A DNA stretch of 64,000 nt from positions 124,979-188,978 of the forward strand of contig UCEZ01000014.1 in NCBI GenBank assembly GCA_900471525.1, given 5' to 3'. This document shows positions 28,293 through 37,262 of this stretch, piece by piece. The notes beneath the pieces were generated by a model, which had not been told where the DNA came from, did not search any database, and saw only the letters and a list, made by a program, of their open reading frames with translations. The position numbers were made by a program, and so were the translations under genes. This DNA comes from Hyphomicrobiales bacterium (GTDB taxonomy: Bacteria; Pseudomonadota; Alphaproteobacteria; Rhizobiales; Rhizobiaceae). The number at the start of each line of letters is the position of its first letter. Within the stretch, counting starts at the first letter, position 1.

Positions 28293-29348
28293 TCAATCCT
28301 GCCGGGACGCGCGGATCCTTATCGCCTCTGCGGTCAGGCAGAGGAGTTCGAATAAAACCTGAGCGGCGACGTGCGCTGTGTTCGTTGTCGGATCGTACTG
28401 AGGCGCGATCTCGACAACGTCGCCGCCGACAATGTCGAGACCGGAGAGGCCGCGAAGGATGCGAAGCGCCTGCGTGGAGGTGAGCCCGCCGATTTCCGGC
28501 GTACCGGTGCCCGACGCGAAGGCCGGGTCCAGGGCGTCCACGTCAAAACTGACATAGGTCGGGCCGTCGCCCGCTATCGCGCGGGCCTTTTCGATCACCC
28601 GTTTGATGCCGAGTTCCTCGACCTCTTCGGCATGAATAACCGTCATCCCAGAGGCGTAGGAGAACTCCCAGAGATATTCGGAATTGCCGCGAATACCGAT
28701 CTGTATGGTCCGGCGGGGGTCCAGCACGCCGTCAAGCACGGCTTGTCGGAAGGGGCCGCCATGGTGAAACTTGCAGCCCTCAAACGAGCCGCTCGTATCG
28801 CAATGAGCATCGATGTGGATCATGCCGACCGGACGATCGCGGCCGACTGCGCGAAGCAATGGCAGTCCTATGGAGTGGTCACCGCCGACTGAGAGCGGGA
28901 CAACCCCAGCCTCGACGATGCTGCGAACATACCGCTCTATATCCTCGTGCGAACTAACCAGATCAAAACGGCTGCGAAAGGGCACATCACCCACGTCTGC
29001 GACGCGGACGTGGGCAGCGGGAACCGAGCGCAGCACGTGATCATATGGCCCGACTCGCTCGACGTTGCGAACGGCGCGGGGACCGAAACGTGCGCCCGGA
29101 CGGTTCGTCACGCCTAGATCCAATGGGATGCCCAGAAGCGCAACATCGATGTCTGTAAAACGAGGCGCGGCATCTTGCCGAAGAGGGGCCTTCAGCAATG
29201 TCGGAATGCCGCAATAGGGGGCTTGGCGGTTGTCACCTTCGCCGAAGACCAGATCCGCAACCTTGCGAAACTCTGGATCGAAAATGTCGGCCCCGGATGC
29301 GTTCTCATACCGGGCGCGGAGTTCCTCGAGCGACAGTATCTCCGGCAT
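28293..29348 (-). CDS. Ureohydrolase (agmatinase / guanidino-acid hydrolase family)
   Basis: The 351-residue enzyme hydrolyses a guanidino group to urea and an amine. The binuclear manganese ligands are visible: His158 in GGDHS, Asp180, His182 and Asp184 in HIDAHCD, and Asp269 and Asp271 in SFDVDALDP. PGARFGPRAVR is the typical early motif. The length and the TGTPEIGGLTS block favour agmatinase/guanidinobutyrase rather than arginase. The ATG at 29348 has GGAG upstream. It heads a six-gene operon diverging from gntR. Agmatine, 4-guanidinobutyrate and related compounds cannot be separated from sequence alone. Confidence 0.88.
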   Translation of the reverse strand: MPEILSLEELRARYENASGADIFDPEFRKVADLVFGEGDNRQAPYCGIPTLLKAPLRQDAAPRFTDIDVALLGIPLDLGVTNRPGARFGPRAVRNVERVGPYDHVLRSVPAAHVRVADVGDVPFRSRFDLVSSHEDIERYVRSIVEAGVVPLSVGGDHSIGLPLLRAVGRDRPVGMIHIDAHCDTSGSFEGCKFHHGGPFRQAVLDGVLDPRRTIQIGIRGNSEYLWEFSYASGMTVIHAEEVEELGIKRVIEKARAIAGDGPTYVSFDVDALDPAFASGTGTPEIGGLTSTQALRILRGLSGLDIVGGDVVEIAPQYDPTTNTAHVAAQVLFELLCLTAEAIRIRASRQD

Positions 29349-29435
29349 GCAACTCCCTCCATTCGGCCTTCTGCGCATTTGATTTTGCCGATTGTCACTT
29401 GTCGACAAAATCCGATTGAATGATGTAGGCAATGT

Positions 29436-29443
29436 TGTATACA
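29436..29443. promoter_or_regulatory. Putative GntR operator (TGTATACA) in the divergent promoter region
   Basis: A perfect 8-base palindrome, TGTATACA within GTTGTATACATA, lies between the ureohydrolase start (29348) and the gntR start (29538). Many FCD-type GntR regulators bind short T-G-T-n-n-A-C-A palindromes, so this is the best candidate site for autoregulation and control of the operon. Confidence 0.45.
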
Positions 29444-29537
29444 TATTCGTATTCCGCTTGATCCTGCAAGAGGAAAAAAGATATCGTCCTCGCAGGGCCT
29501 GGATGTTCGGGTCTGCGGACGATGAAAGGGGATTGGC

Positions 29538-30236
29538 TTGACACTCAGCAAAAACGAGCCGCGCGGCTCGCTGCGTGAAACCACGTATGCTCAATTGAAG
29601 GATTTGATCCTTACCGGGCAACTTCGCCCGTCCGAACGCCTTTCGGAAAATACGCTTGCAAAGAGGTTTGGGGTAAGCCGAACGCCACTTCGTGAAGCCC
29701 TGATGAAGCTAGAAGAGGAAGGTCTGGTCGTTGGCCAAAGAAACCTTGGCTACACAGTTTCGGATTTGGATATCACCGCTTTCTGCAATCTTCTGGTTGT
29801 CAGGGAGGCGCTCGATGTGTGTGCGGCCCGCCTCGCTTGCGTCACGGCCACTGAGGAAGACCTCGACAGGCTCCGCGACGTCATCGTGCAAATGGTCGAA
29901 CTCAAGAAGAGTACTGATGACACGCCTTCCGATGCGGCGCGAAACCTTGATCTCGGGCTCTACATCCACCGGGTAATCCTCGAGGCGACGCGCAACGATG
30001 CGCTCGTTCGATTAAGCGACCAGGTGTATCAGCAACTGCGGCTGGCGCTGTGGCTCGAGGTTCTGTGGGTGGATCTTGAACACACGGATTTGGACGAACA
30101 TCGTGCCATCTCTGATGCCATCTGCGCGCGAGATCCCGAGGCGGCCGAGGCGGCTGCGCGAGCGCACGTTCAGAGTTCACTCAAAAACATGTCGAAGCTC
30201 CAGCGTATTTGGGCGCATCGACGGGCTGCGGATTAA
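29538..30236 (+). CDS. GntR-family transcriptional regulator (FCD/FadR type)
   Basis: The 232-residue regulator has an N-terminal winged helix (ETTYAQLKDLILTGQLRPSERL, LAKRFGVSRTPLREALMKLEEEGLV) and an all-helical FCD ligand-binding domain. Its metal/acid-binding residues are in the LDLGLYIHRVILEATRND and DEHRAISDAICARDPEAAEAAARAHV blocks. The start is TTG at 29538 behind AAGGGGA; no in-frame ATG precedes the winged helix. It is first in a plus-strand unit with two permeases and an ATPase and diverges from the ureohydrolase operon, so it likely controls both in response to the substrate. Confidence 0.88.
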   Translation: MTLSKNEPRGSLRETTYAQLKDLILTGQLRPSERLSENTLAKRFGVSRTPLREALMKLEEEGLVVGQRNLGYTVSDLDITAFCNLLVVREALDVCAARLACVTATEEDLDRLRDVIVQMVELKKSTDDTPSDAARNLDLGLYIHRVILEATRNDALVRLSDQVYQQLRLALWLEVLWVDLEHTDLDEHRAISDAICARDPEAAEAAARAHVQSSLKNMSKLQRIWAHRRAAD

Positions 30237-30266
30237 CTCGCCAGGCGCAGAGAGGCTAGAATACGT

Positions 30267-30992
30267 ATGGAGCTCATTGACCGATATTTGGTGCTCGTCG
30301 GGTTTGGCGAAACCGGTTGGGGGGCGCTGCTTCTTAGCGCGGCTGCGATGACCCTGGGAGTTTCCGTCTGTGGTTTCCTGACGGGTACGATCCTTGGATC
30401 AGTCATCACATTCATGAAACTGTCGCGCTACATGGTTCTGCGATGGCTAGCGGATGGCTACACAACCATCCTGCGCGGCGTGCCGGATCTCCTTGTGATC
30501 TACTTGTTCTATTTTGGCGGGAGCGCATTTCTCGGGTACATCGGCGGTCTCTTTGGCTACCACGGCTTCATTGGCATGCCCGCGTTCTTCACCGGCACTT
30601 TGGCGCTCGGCGTCGTTTCGGCGGCCTACCAATCCGAAGTGTTTCGCGGCGCTTTTAAATCGGTTGCCGGCGGCGAGCTCGAGGCGGCGAGTGCTGTCGG
30701 GATGCGGCCTTGGCCGAAGTTTCGCCGCATCATCGCGCCGCTGGTTCTCCGCTACGCCATCCCTGGACTAGGCAATACCTGGCAGCTCGTGCTGAAGGAA
30801 TCGGCGCTTATTTCCGTTACTGGCCTCGTCGAACTTCTGCGTCAATCTCAGATCGCTGCCGGTTCGACACGACGCCCGTTCGAATTCTACCTAACCGCCG
30901 TGGTTCTTTATCTCGTCATCACCTGGGCATCGTCAATCGTGTTCCGCCATTTGGAAACGAGAACCCTGCGTGGCACCCGGAGGGCCTTGTAA
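30267..30992 (+). CDS. Polar amino acid ABC importer, inner-membrane permease 1
   Basis: The 241-residue permease belongs to the HisM/HisQ family. About five membrane helices are visible, with TTILRGVPDLLVIYLFYFGG at the periplasmic entry and the EAA loop YQSEVFRGAFKSVAGGELEAASAVGM...FRRIIAPL that docks the ATPase. NTWQLVLKESALISVTGL is the family C-terminal motif. Its TAA overlaps the next ATG by one base. It forms a complex with the adjacent permease, the ATPase at 31709 and the binding protein at 27383. Confidence 0.92.
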   Translation: MELIDRYLVLVGFGETGWGALLLSAAAMTLGVSVCGFLTGTILGSVITFMKLSRYMVLRWLADGYTTILRGVPDLLVIYLFYFGGSAFLGYIGGLFGYHGFIGMPAFFTGTLALGVVSAAYQSEVFRGAFKSVAGGELEAASAVGMRPWPKFRRIIAPLVLRYAIPGLGNTWQLVLKESALISVTGLVELLRQSQIAAGSTRRPFEFYLTAVVLYLVITWASSIVFRHLETRTLRGTRRAL

Positions 30993-31696
30993 TGGATTTC
31001 GCCTTCATGTGGGACACGTTTCTCACCCTGCTGCCAGGCCTTCCGCTCACATTGGAGCTTGCAGCGACATCCATTCTTGCCGGCGGTATCCTCGCTCTTG
31101 TCATTTCCCTCATTGCGGTGGTCGGCGGGCCAATCGGCCGTGGTTTCACCCGGGGCTACGTCTTCGTCTTTCGAGGGTCGCCGCTGCTTGTACAGATGTT
31201 CCTGATTTATTACGGCCTTGGGCAATTCCGGCCGCTGCTGCAGGAACTGGGGCTTTGGGTAATCTTTCGCGAGCCCTATTGGTGCGCAGTGATCGCACTG
31301 ACTTTAAACACAGCGGCCTATTCAAGCGAGATATTCCGCGGAGGATTACAGGCAGTTTCCGTCCAGCAAGTGGAGGCAGCCCGTGCCTGCGGCATGTCGG
31401 GCCTGCTGATGTTCAGGCGCATCGTCTTGCCAATCGCCATCCGGCAGGCGCTTCCAGCCTACGGCAACGAAGTCATCCTGATGCTCAAGGCAACCGCGCT
31501 GGCGTCTGTCATCACCATCATGGAAGTCACCGGCCTTGCGGGAAAGCTGATTGCCGACAGCTTCCGAGCCTTTGAGGTCTTCATTGTCGCCGGTGCGATT
31601 TATCTCGCCGTTACCTTTCTCGTCACGCGGTTGCTGATGATCATCGAATTCTGGCTCTCGCCTCATCTTCGCATGAGGCCACCATCCTTGACATAA
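30992..31696 (+). CDS. Polar amino acid ABC importer, inner-membrane permease 2
   Basis: The 234-residue permease is paired with the preceding one. It has FRGSPLLVQMFLIYYGLGQF and an EAA loop YSSEIFRGGLQAVSVQQVEAARACGM...FRRIVLPIAI. EVILMLKATALASVITIMEV and LIADSFRAFEVF follow. Translation starts at the ATG overlapping the upstream stop (TAATG). The ATPase gene follows after 12 bases. Confidence 0.92.
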   Translation: MDFAFMWDTFLTLLPGLPLTLELAATSILAGGILALVISLIAVVGGPIGRGFTRGYVFVFRGSPLLVQMFLIYYGLGQFRPLLQELGLWVIFREPYWCAVIALTLNTAAYSSEIFRGGLQAVSVQQVEAARACGMSGLLMFRRIVLPIAIRQALPAYGNEVILMLKATALASVITIMEVTGLAGKLIADSFRAFEVFIVAGAIYLAVTFLVTRLLMIIEFWLSPHLRMRPPSLT

Positions 31697-31708
31697 ACGG
31701 GAGTACGC

Positions 31709-32512
31709 ATGTCTGACAGGGGAACAATTCTAACGGCCGACAATAAGAATGGCATGGCCGCCGTCTCAGTTAAGGACCTCCGTAAATGCTTTGGTCCACT
31801 TGAAGTTTTGAAAGGGATTTCCCTGGAAGCTCAGGAAGGCGAAGTGATCTCGATTCTCGGCTCGTCCGGGTCCGGAAAGTCGACGATGCTGAGATGTATC
31901 AACATGCTCGAAGTGCCTGACAGCGGTGAGATCCGCATTGGAGGCGAAATGTTCGCGCTGAAAAAAGGCCGGCACAAGACCGAGCCGACCGATCGGCGGC
32001 AGGTTGACCGGCTTCGCGAACACATCGGAATGGTGTTCCAGAGTTTCAACCTCTGGTCTCATATGACGATACTAGAGAACGTGATCGAAGCCCCTGTGCA
32101 CGTCCAAAAACGCAATCGGGCCGAATGCATCGAAGAGGCCGAGGCGCTGCTCGAGCGAGTGGGCATTGCCGACAAGCGCAATTTCTATCCCGCACATTTG
32201 TCCGGCGGCCAGCAGCAACGGGCCGCGATCGCGCGTGCGCTGGCGCAGCGTCCAAAGGTCATGCTCTTCGACGAACCGACATCTGCACTCGATCCGGAGC
32301 TTGTTGGTGAAGTCCTGAAGGTCATGCGCTTTCTGGCCGAAGAAGGCCGGACGATGCTTGTCGTCACCCACGAGATGGCGTTTGCACGCGACGTATCGAG
32401 CAAGGTTGTGTTTTTGCACAAAGGCGTTGTTGAGGAGGAAGGCGCTCCCGACGAAATTTTTCGGAACCCAAAATCGGACCGTTTCAAGCAATTTTTGTCG
32501 AACGAACGGTAG
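31709..32512 (+). CDS. Polar amino acid ABC importer, ATP-binding protein
   Basis: The 267-residue ATPase has a Walker A motif GSSGSGKST at 51-59, a Q-loop in [10 protein letters not shown], the signature LSGGQQQR at 164-171, Walker B VMLFDEP at 184-190 with the catalytic glutamate, and the switch histidine in VVTHEM. The insert [21 protein letters not shown] is typical of the HisP/OccP group that serves basic amino acid and opine importers. GGGAG precedes the ATG. It completes the importer with the two permeases and the divergent binding protein. Confidence 0.93.
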   Translation: MSDRGTILTADNKNGMAAVSVKDLRKCFGPLEVLKGISLEAQEGEVISILGSSGSGKSTMLRCINMLEVPDSGEIRIGGEMFALKKGRHKTEPTDRRQVDRLREHIGMVFQSFNLWSHMTILENVIEAPVHVQKRNRAECIEEAEALLERVGIADKRNFYPAHLSGGQQQRAAIARALAQRPKVMLFDEPTSALDPELVGEVLKVMRFLAEEGRTMLVVTHEMAFARDVSSKVVFLHKGVVEEEGAPDEIFRNPKSDRFKQFLSNER

Positions 32513-32715
32513 CCCAAGCGCCAGCACAGGGTGAATCGAGGTTCAAACTCCCAACCCTCGCTACGTTCGGTTCCGATTGCCACCCGTCGAATAAAACGAG
32601 AGCAGCCAGGATGGTTCGCCAAAATGACAAGTCCGTGCTCGGAGATACTCCGTGTATGACCACCGCCTTGCGCGACTTCTCCAAAATGCCTGCCTGGACT
32701 GGTCTCTTATGGCGC

Positions 32716-34038
32716 CTAGAAATCCGAAACCTTTCCCCAAGCCGCAGCCTTGAAGCGGTTCGGATGGTAAGGACTTGGGTCGACCAGATGCTCTGTGCCT
32801 GTGACAAGAGAGGCAACCATATGGCCGGCACCGGGGGCGATGCCGAACCCGTGACCGCTGAACCCCGCAGCCAGTATGAACCCCGGGACAGATTCGATCT
32901 CACCAATACCGGGCACGCCGTCCGGGGTGCTGTCGATATAGCCCGCCCAGGCTGCTGTAATGTGAGATGTGGCCAGCGATGGTAGAAGTTCGCAGGCGCG
33001 GCGATAGGTCAATGCGATAGTGCTCTTATCCGGCGCCGGATCGAGAATCCGCATTCTCTCCATTGGGGTCGGCGCGTCGAGCCGCCAGCGCGCCAGCGTT
33101 TCATGGCCGGAACGCCAACCTTCGGCACCGCCGGGTGCCAGGCTGCGCCAGCGGCGCAGAAACATCGGCAGGAATTGGGGCGCAAAGCGGATCTGCTGCG
33201 GTGTCGGGTCTACCCGACCGCGCCCGCTGATCGCAAGGGTGTAGCCACCATCTCCGCGCCGTGTAATTGACACGTGAGCCGTGTGCAGAGCGTCGGGGAG
33301 GTCCTTTCCACCCGAGACCGACAGAATGGACGACCGGATGGAAGCCTGTGGGAACCGGACGTCGAACTGCCGGCAGAAGGACGAGGCCCAGGCGCCGCCA
33401 GCCATGATGGCCACCGGTGTTCTGATCGTCCCTTTCTCGGTCACGACGGCGCTCAGGCGCCCAGCGGTCGTTTCTAGGCCGCGGGCGGCGCATTGCTGAT
33501 GCACGCTTCCGCCGAGGGCCATGATCGCCCGGGCGACGGCGGGGGCGGCGCGCGATGGATCAGCGGTGCCGTCAGACGGCGAGAAGACGCCGCCTTTCCA
33601 GATGCGACCGCTGGCCGTGCCGCGCTCGCTCGCTTGCGTGCTATCGAGCATATGCGTTGTCACGCCTGCCGAGCGTGCAAAGGTTCCCCAACGTGCCCAC
33701 GCCTCGAGTTCCGCTTCATCGTTGCTGAGATAGAGCAGACCACAGCGGCGGAAACCGGTGTCTTCGCCCGTCTCTGTCGCGAACTGCTCCCACAGCTCGA
33801 GACTTTTCGTGGCGATCGGAAGTTCTCGCGCGTCCCGGTTCTGCTGCCGGCACCAGCCCCAATTTCGGCTCGACTGCTCGGCGCCGATCAGGCCTTTCTC
33901 GATCAGTGCGACTTTGAGGCCCCGGCGCGCAAGGTAGTATGCGGCAAAGGCGCCGACGATACCGCCTCCAATCACCACCGCGTCGGCGCTGTCAGTCAGA
34001 GCCTGATTTGTTTCTATCTTCTGAAGCGGGGCGGGCAT
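32716..34038 (-). CDS. FAD-dependent oxidoreductase (DAO family)
   Basis: The 440-residue enzyme has an N-terminal FAD-binding Rossmann motif AVVIGGGIVGAFAAYYLARRG and the acidic end of strand 2 at VALIEKG. SSRNWGWCRQQNRD follows, which marks a D-amino acid dehydrogenase/opine-oxidase-like subgroup. The C-terminal dinucleotide motif is DGVPGIGEI...LAAGFSGHGFGIAPGAG. The ATG has GGAGA upstream. It converges on the importer operon. It probably oxidises the imported amine or amino acid; the exact substrate is unknown. Confidence 0.85.
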   Translation of the reverse strand: MPAPLQKIETNQALTDSADAVVIGGGIVGAFAAYYLARRGLKVALIEKGLIGAEQSSRNWGWCRQQNRDARELPIATKSLELWEQFATETGEDTGFRRCGLLYLSNDEAELEAWARWGTFARSAGVTTHMLDSTQASERGTASGRIWKGGVFSPSDGTADPSRAAPAVARAIMALGGSVHQQCAARGLETTAGRLSAVVTEKGTIRTPVAIMAGGAWASSFCRQFDVRFPQASIRSSILSVSGGKDLPDALHTAHVSITRRGDGGYTLAISGRGRVDPTPQQIRFAPQFLPMFLRRWRSLAPGGAEGWRSGHETLARWRLDAPTPMERMRILDPAPDKSTIALTYRRACELLPSLATSHITAAWAGYIDSTPDGVPGIGEIESVPGFILAAGFSGHGFGIAPGAGHMVASLVTGTEHLVDPSPYHPNRFKAAAWGKVSDF

Positions 34039-34267
34039 GAAAGTTCTCCAGTTCTCGTCATCAATTTACTCTTCGGCCCGAGAAGACGTAGCTGGAGTTT
34101 GGCGATGGATAGCATTTTATGTCGTTCATTCGTAAGCGGGCCATAGTTTATGCCGGCCGCGGAGTCCGCATGGACAATGACAGGAACGGCATGTGTGTTA
34201 TATTCACGACAGGACATGCAGCATTTTCTGCTGTGTATATGGAAATGAATGCCAAGGGGCGTGTTGC

Positions 34268-34744
34268 ATGAAGCTGGACCGGATCGACATCAAGATTCTC
34301 TACGAGTTGCAAAAGAACGGCCGCATCACCAATGTCGAGCTGGCCGAACTCGTCAATCTGTCGCCGAGTCCCTGCCTGATGCGGGTGAAGAAGCTGCAGG
34401 CAGAAGGCTATATCGTCGGCTATTCGGCGCAGGTGAACGTCGCCAAGCTCGGCCAGACCCTGACGGTCTTTACCGAGATCACGTTGAAGAACCACCGGCA
34501 GATCGATTTCTCCCGCTTCCTCGCTGCAATTGAGAAAGTCGAACAGGTTATCGAGTGCCATCTGGTTTCCGGCGGTTACGATTATCTTGTGAAGTTCGTC
34601 ACCGCCGGGATAGGCGAGTACCAGACCATCATGGAACGGCTGACAGACTTGGACATCGGCATCGACAAATATTTCAGCTTCGTGGTGCTGAAATCGCCAA
34701 TCGTCAAGGCGCATATGCCGCTAACCAGCTTATTCCCGCTCTGA
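34268..34744 (+). CDS. Lrp/AsnC-family transcriptional regulator
   Basis: The 158-residue regulator has an N-terminal winged helix (LDRIDIKILYELQKNGRITNVELAELVNLSPSPCLMRVKKL) and a C-terminal RAM ligand-binding domain (VFTEITLKNH, VIECHLVSGGYDYLVKFV, TDLDIGIDKYFSFVVLKS). The ATG at 34268 follows AGGGGC. Its stop is 11 bases from the end of the convergent ABC ATPase gene. It likely senses an amino acid and controls one of the two flanking catabolic operons. Confidence 0.9.
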   Translation: MKLDRIDIKILYELQKNGRITNVELAELVNLSPSPCLMRVKKLQAEGYIVGYSAQVNVAKLGQTLTVFTEITLKNHRQIDFSRFLAAIEKVEQVIECHLVSGGYDYLVKFVTAGIGEYQTIMERLTDLDIGIDKYFSFVVLKSPIVKAHMPLTSLFPL

Positions 34745-34755
34745 TCGCCGAACTG

Positions 34756-36411
34756 TCAGCGCTGGCAATAGGCGCGAACCAGTTCCGGATCCCGTTCCAG
34801 GCCATCGAGCCAATGCGGATCGAGTTTGGGAACCGAAGAAAACAGCAACTGCGAATAGGGGTGTTGGGGGCGCTTTCCTGTGGCGGACGGCATCAGTTGC
34901 TCCACCTTTTCACCCGCATACATGACGACGATTTCGTCACAGATCGCCTCCACCACCGAAATGTCATGGCTGATGAAAATGTAGGAGAGACCCAGTTCCC
35001 TCTGCAGTTCCTTAAGCAGTTCGATGACGGCGGCGGCAACCACGGTGTCAAGCGCCGAGGTAATCTCGTCGCACAGGATCAGCTTCGGATCAGCTGCAAG
35101 GGCGCGGGCGAAATTCACACGCTGCTTCTGCCCTCCGGACAGTTCCGCGGGACGGCGGTGGCGGACCGAACCGGGCAACTGGACCATGTCCAGAAGCGCG
35201 GCGATCCGCTTGTCGCGCGCCGGGCCATTCATGCCGTGATAGAAAGTGAGGGGCCGTGCCAGTATGTCCTCGATCGACTTGGCGGGGTTGAGGGCCGTGT
35301 CGGCGTACTGGAAGACGATCTGCATCTCGCGCAATTGCTCATGGGTGCGTTTGGAAGCACTTGGCGCAAGTTCCTGGCCGTCGAAAATGACCCGGCCGCC
35401 GGAGGTGGGCAGAATGCCGGCGATTGTCCGGGCAAGCGTCGATTTTCCGCAGCCGGATTCACCGATAATCCCAAGATTGCGGCCTTTTTCCACCGTCAGA
35501 CTCACGGACCGCACAGCGCAGACGAGCGGTAGCCCGTTGCGCTGGACGGCGCCGTAGCCGGCGACGATATTCTCAATCGCGAGAATGGGGCGTGCTTCAG
35601 AAACGACCGGGGCGGCGCCCCGTGCCTTGGGCTCGAAAGCAGCGAGCAGTTCGCGCGTATAGGGGTGCTTCGCATTGGAGAGGATCTGGCCGGTGCGGCC
35701 AGCCTCCTGAACCTCGCCGCCTTTCAGCACGATGATCCGGTCCGCGATCTGCGCGACGACCGCAAGATCATGGGAGACGTAGACCCCGGCGATCCCGCCC
35801 TTGCGCATGACGGCCTTGAAGGCGCGCAGCACCTCGATCTGGGTCGTGACGTCGAGCGCCGTCGTCGGCTCGTCGAAGATCACGATCTTCGGATCGCCGA
35901 TCAGCGCCATGGCCGCGGAAAGGCGCTGCAACTGGCCACCCGAGACCTGATGGGGATAACGGTCGCCGATCGTGTCGGGCTCAGGCAAGGACAGCGCCCG
36001 GAAGAGTTCGACCGCGCGGGACTTTGCCTCGGCGGCGGGCATGAGGTCATGAATGCGGGTAATCTCGATAACCTGCTCCATGATCGTCGCGGCAGGATTG
36101 AAAGCTGCTGCCGCGCTCTGCGGCACATAGGAGACTTCGGTGCCGCGGACGCGGGCCCGCGCCTTTTCCGAAAGTCGGGCCATATCCTTGCCCGCAAGCT
36201 TAACGCTACCGCCGGAAATGCGGCAGCCAGGGCGGGCATGTCCCATCAAGGTCAAAGCGACCGTGGTCTTTCCCGATCCGCTTTCGCCGATGAGCGCTAC
36301 GATCTCGCCTTCCGCCACATCGAAGCTCACGCCTTTGATGATCTCGACAATGCGGCCGGAGTCTGTCTTGGCCTCAACCTTCAGATCGCGGATTTCAACG
36401 AGGTTGGTCAT
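34756..36411 (-). CDS. Peptide/nickel-type ABC importer ATPase, two nucleotide-binding domains fused
   Basis: The 551-residue protein carries two complete ABC domains in one chain. The first has Walker A GESGSGKTT, signature VSGGQLQRL and Walker B IVIFDEPTTALD. The second has GESGCGKST, LSGGQKQRV and LILCDEITSALD. The DppD and DppF functions are therefore joined. Its ATG overlaps the stop of the upstream permease (TAATG). It energises import with the permeases at 36411 and 37259 and the binding protein at 38298. Confidence 0.93.
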   Translation of the reverse strand: MTNLVEIRDLKVEAKTDSGRIVEIIKGVSFDVAEGEIVALIGESGSGKTTVALTLMGHARPGCRISGGSVKLAGKDMARLSEKARARVRGTEVSYVPQSAAAAFNPAATIMEQVIEITRIHDLMPAAEAKSRAVELFRALSLPEPDTIGDRYPHQVSGGQLQRLSAAMALIGDPKIVIFDEPTTALDVTTQIEVLRAFKAVMRKGGIAGVYVSHDLAVVAQIADRIIVLKGGEVQEAGRTGQILSNAKHPYTRELLAAFEPKARGAAPVVSEARPILAIENIVAGYGAVQRNGLPLVCAVRSVSLTVEKGRNLGIIGESGCGKSTLARTIAGILPTSGGRVIFDGQELAPSASKRTHEQLREMQIVFQYADTALNPAKSIEDILARPLTFYHGMNGPARDKRIAALLDMVQLPGSVRHRRPAELSGGQKQRVNFARALAADPKLILCDEITSALDTVVAAAVIELLKELQRELGLSYIFISHDISVVEAICDEIVVMYAGEKVEQLMPSATGKRPQHPYSQLLFSSVPKLDPHWLDGLERDPELVRAYCQR

Positions 36412-37262
36412 TATGCACTCCGGTCGCGGATCTTGTAGGGCAGGTTGTCGATCAGCAGGTTGACGCTGATGGTAAGGCTGGCGATCGCGATCGACGGGAA
36501 CATGACCGCCGGGGCGCCAAAAGGCAGGCCGCCGATATTCTCGCGCACGAGCGCGCCCCAATCGGCATAGGGCGGCTGAACGCCGAGACCGAGGAAGGAG
36601 AGCCCGGAAAGCAACAGCACGATGAAAACGAAACGAAGGCCGAGGTCGGCCAACACTGGACCGAGGATGTTCGGCAGGATTTCAGAACGAATGATGTAAA
36701 AGACGTTCTCGCCACGGGTACGTGCGACTGTGATGAAATCCATGGCATTGATGTTCACGGCCAGAGCGCGGGCGAAGCGATAGGCGCCCGGGATATAGAT
36801 GACGGACAGCGTGATGATCAGAACCGGGATCGACGATCCGACCGCAGCGACGACAACCAGGCCGAACAGCTTGCTTGGGATCGAGCTCATGGCGTCGAGA
36901 AACCGGCTGAGCAAAGTGTCGGTCCAGCCACCGCTGACGGCTGCGATCATGCCGAGTACGACGCCTGTCGTACAGGCGATCGCGACGGCAGCCACCGAGA
37001 TTCCAACAGTGTAGCGCGCGCCCATTACGATGCGCGAGAACATGTCACGGCCAAGATAGTCCGATCCCAGCCAGAACTGCGCCGACATCGGGCCGAAATA
37101 GTCGAAATCGACGATCTCTCCGACCGGATAGGGAATGAGAAGATGCGCGAAGACGGCGACAAGTCCCCAGAGGAGAATGACGGCAAGCGCCAGCATCCCG
37201 ACAAGATTGAAACGGTAGCCCATGCGGCCTGCCGCGGGCATTTTTGCGGTATCTGTTGTCAT
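36411..37262 (-). CDS. Peptide-type ABC importer permease (DppC-like)
   Basis: The 283-residue permease has an N-terminal cytosolic tail, a first helix LVGMLALAVILLWGLVAVFAHLL and the motif FWLGSDYLGRDMFSRIVMGAR, typical of DppC/OppC. The EAA loop is ALAVNINAMDFITVARTRGEN...IIRSEILPNI. The ATG at 37262 overlaps the upstream permease stop by four bases (ATGA), so the genes are coupled. Confidence 0.92.
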   Translation of the reverse strand: MTTDTAKMPAAGRMGYRFNLVGMLALAVILLWGLVAVFAHLLIPYPVGEIVDFDYFGPMSAQFWLGSDYLGRDMFSRIVMGARYTVGISVAAVAIACTTGVVLGMIAAVSGGWTDTLLSRFLDAMSSIPSKLFGLVVVAAVGSSIPVLIITLSVIYIPGAYRFARALAVNINAMDFITVARTRGENVFYIIRSEILPNILGPVLADLGLRFVFIVLLLSGLSFLGLGVQPPYADWGALVRENIGGLPFGAPAVMFPSIAIASLTISVNLLIDNLPYKIRDRSA

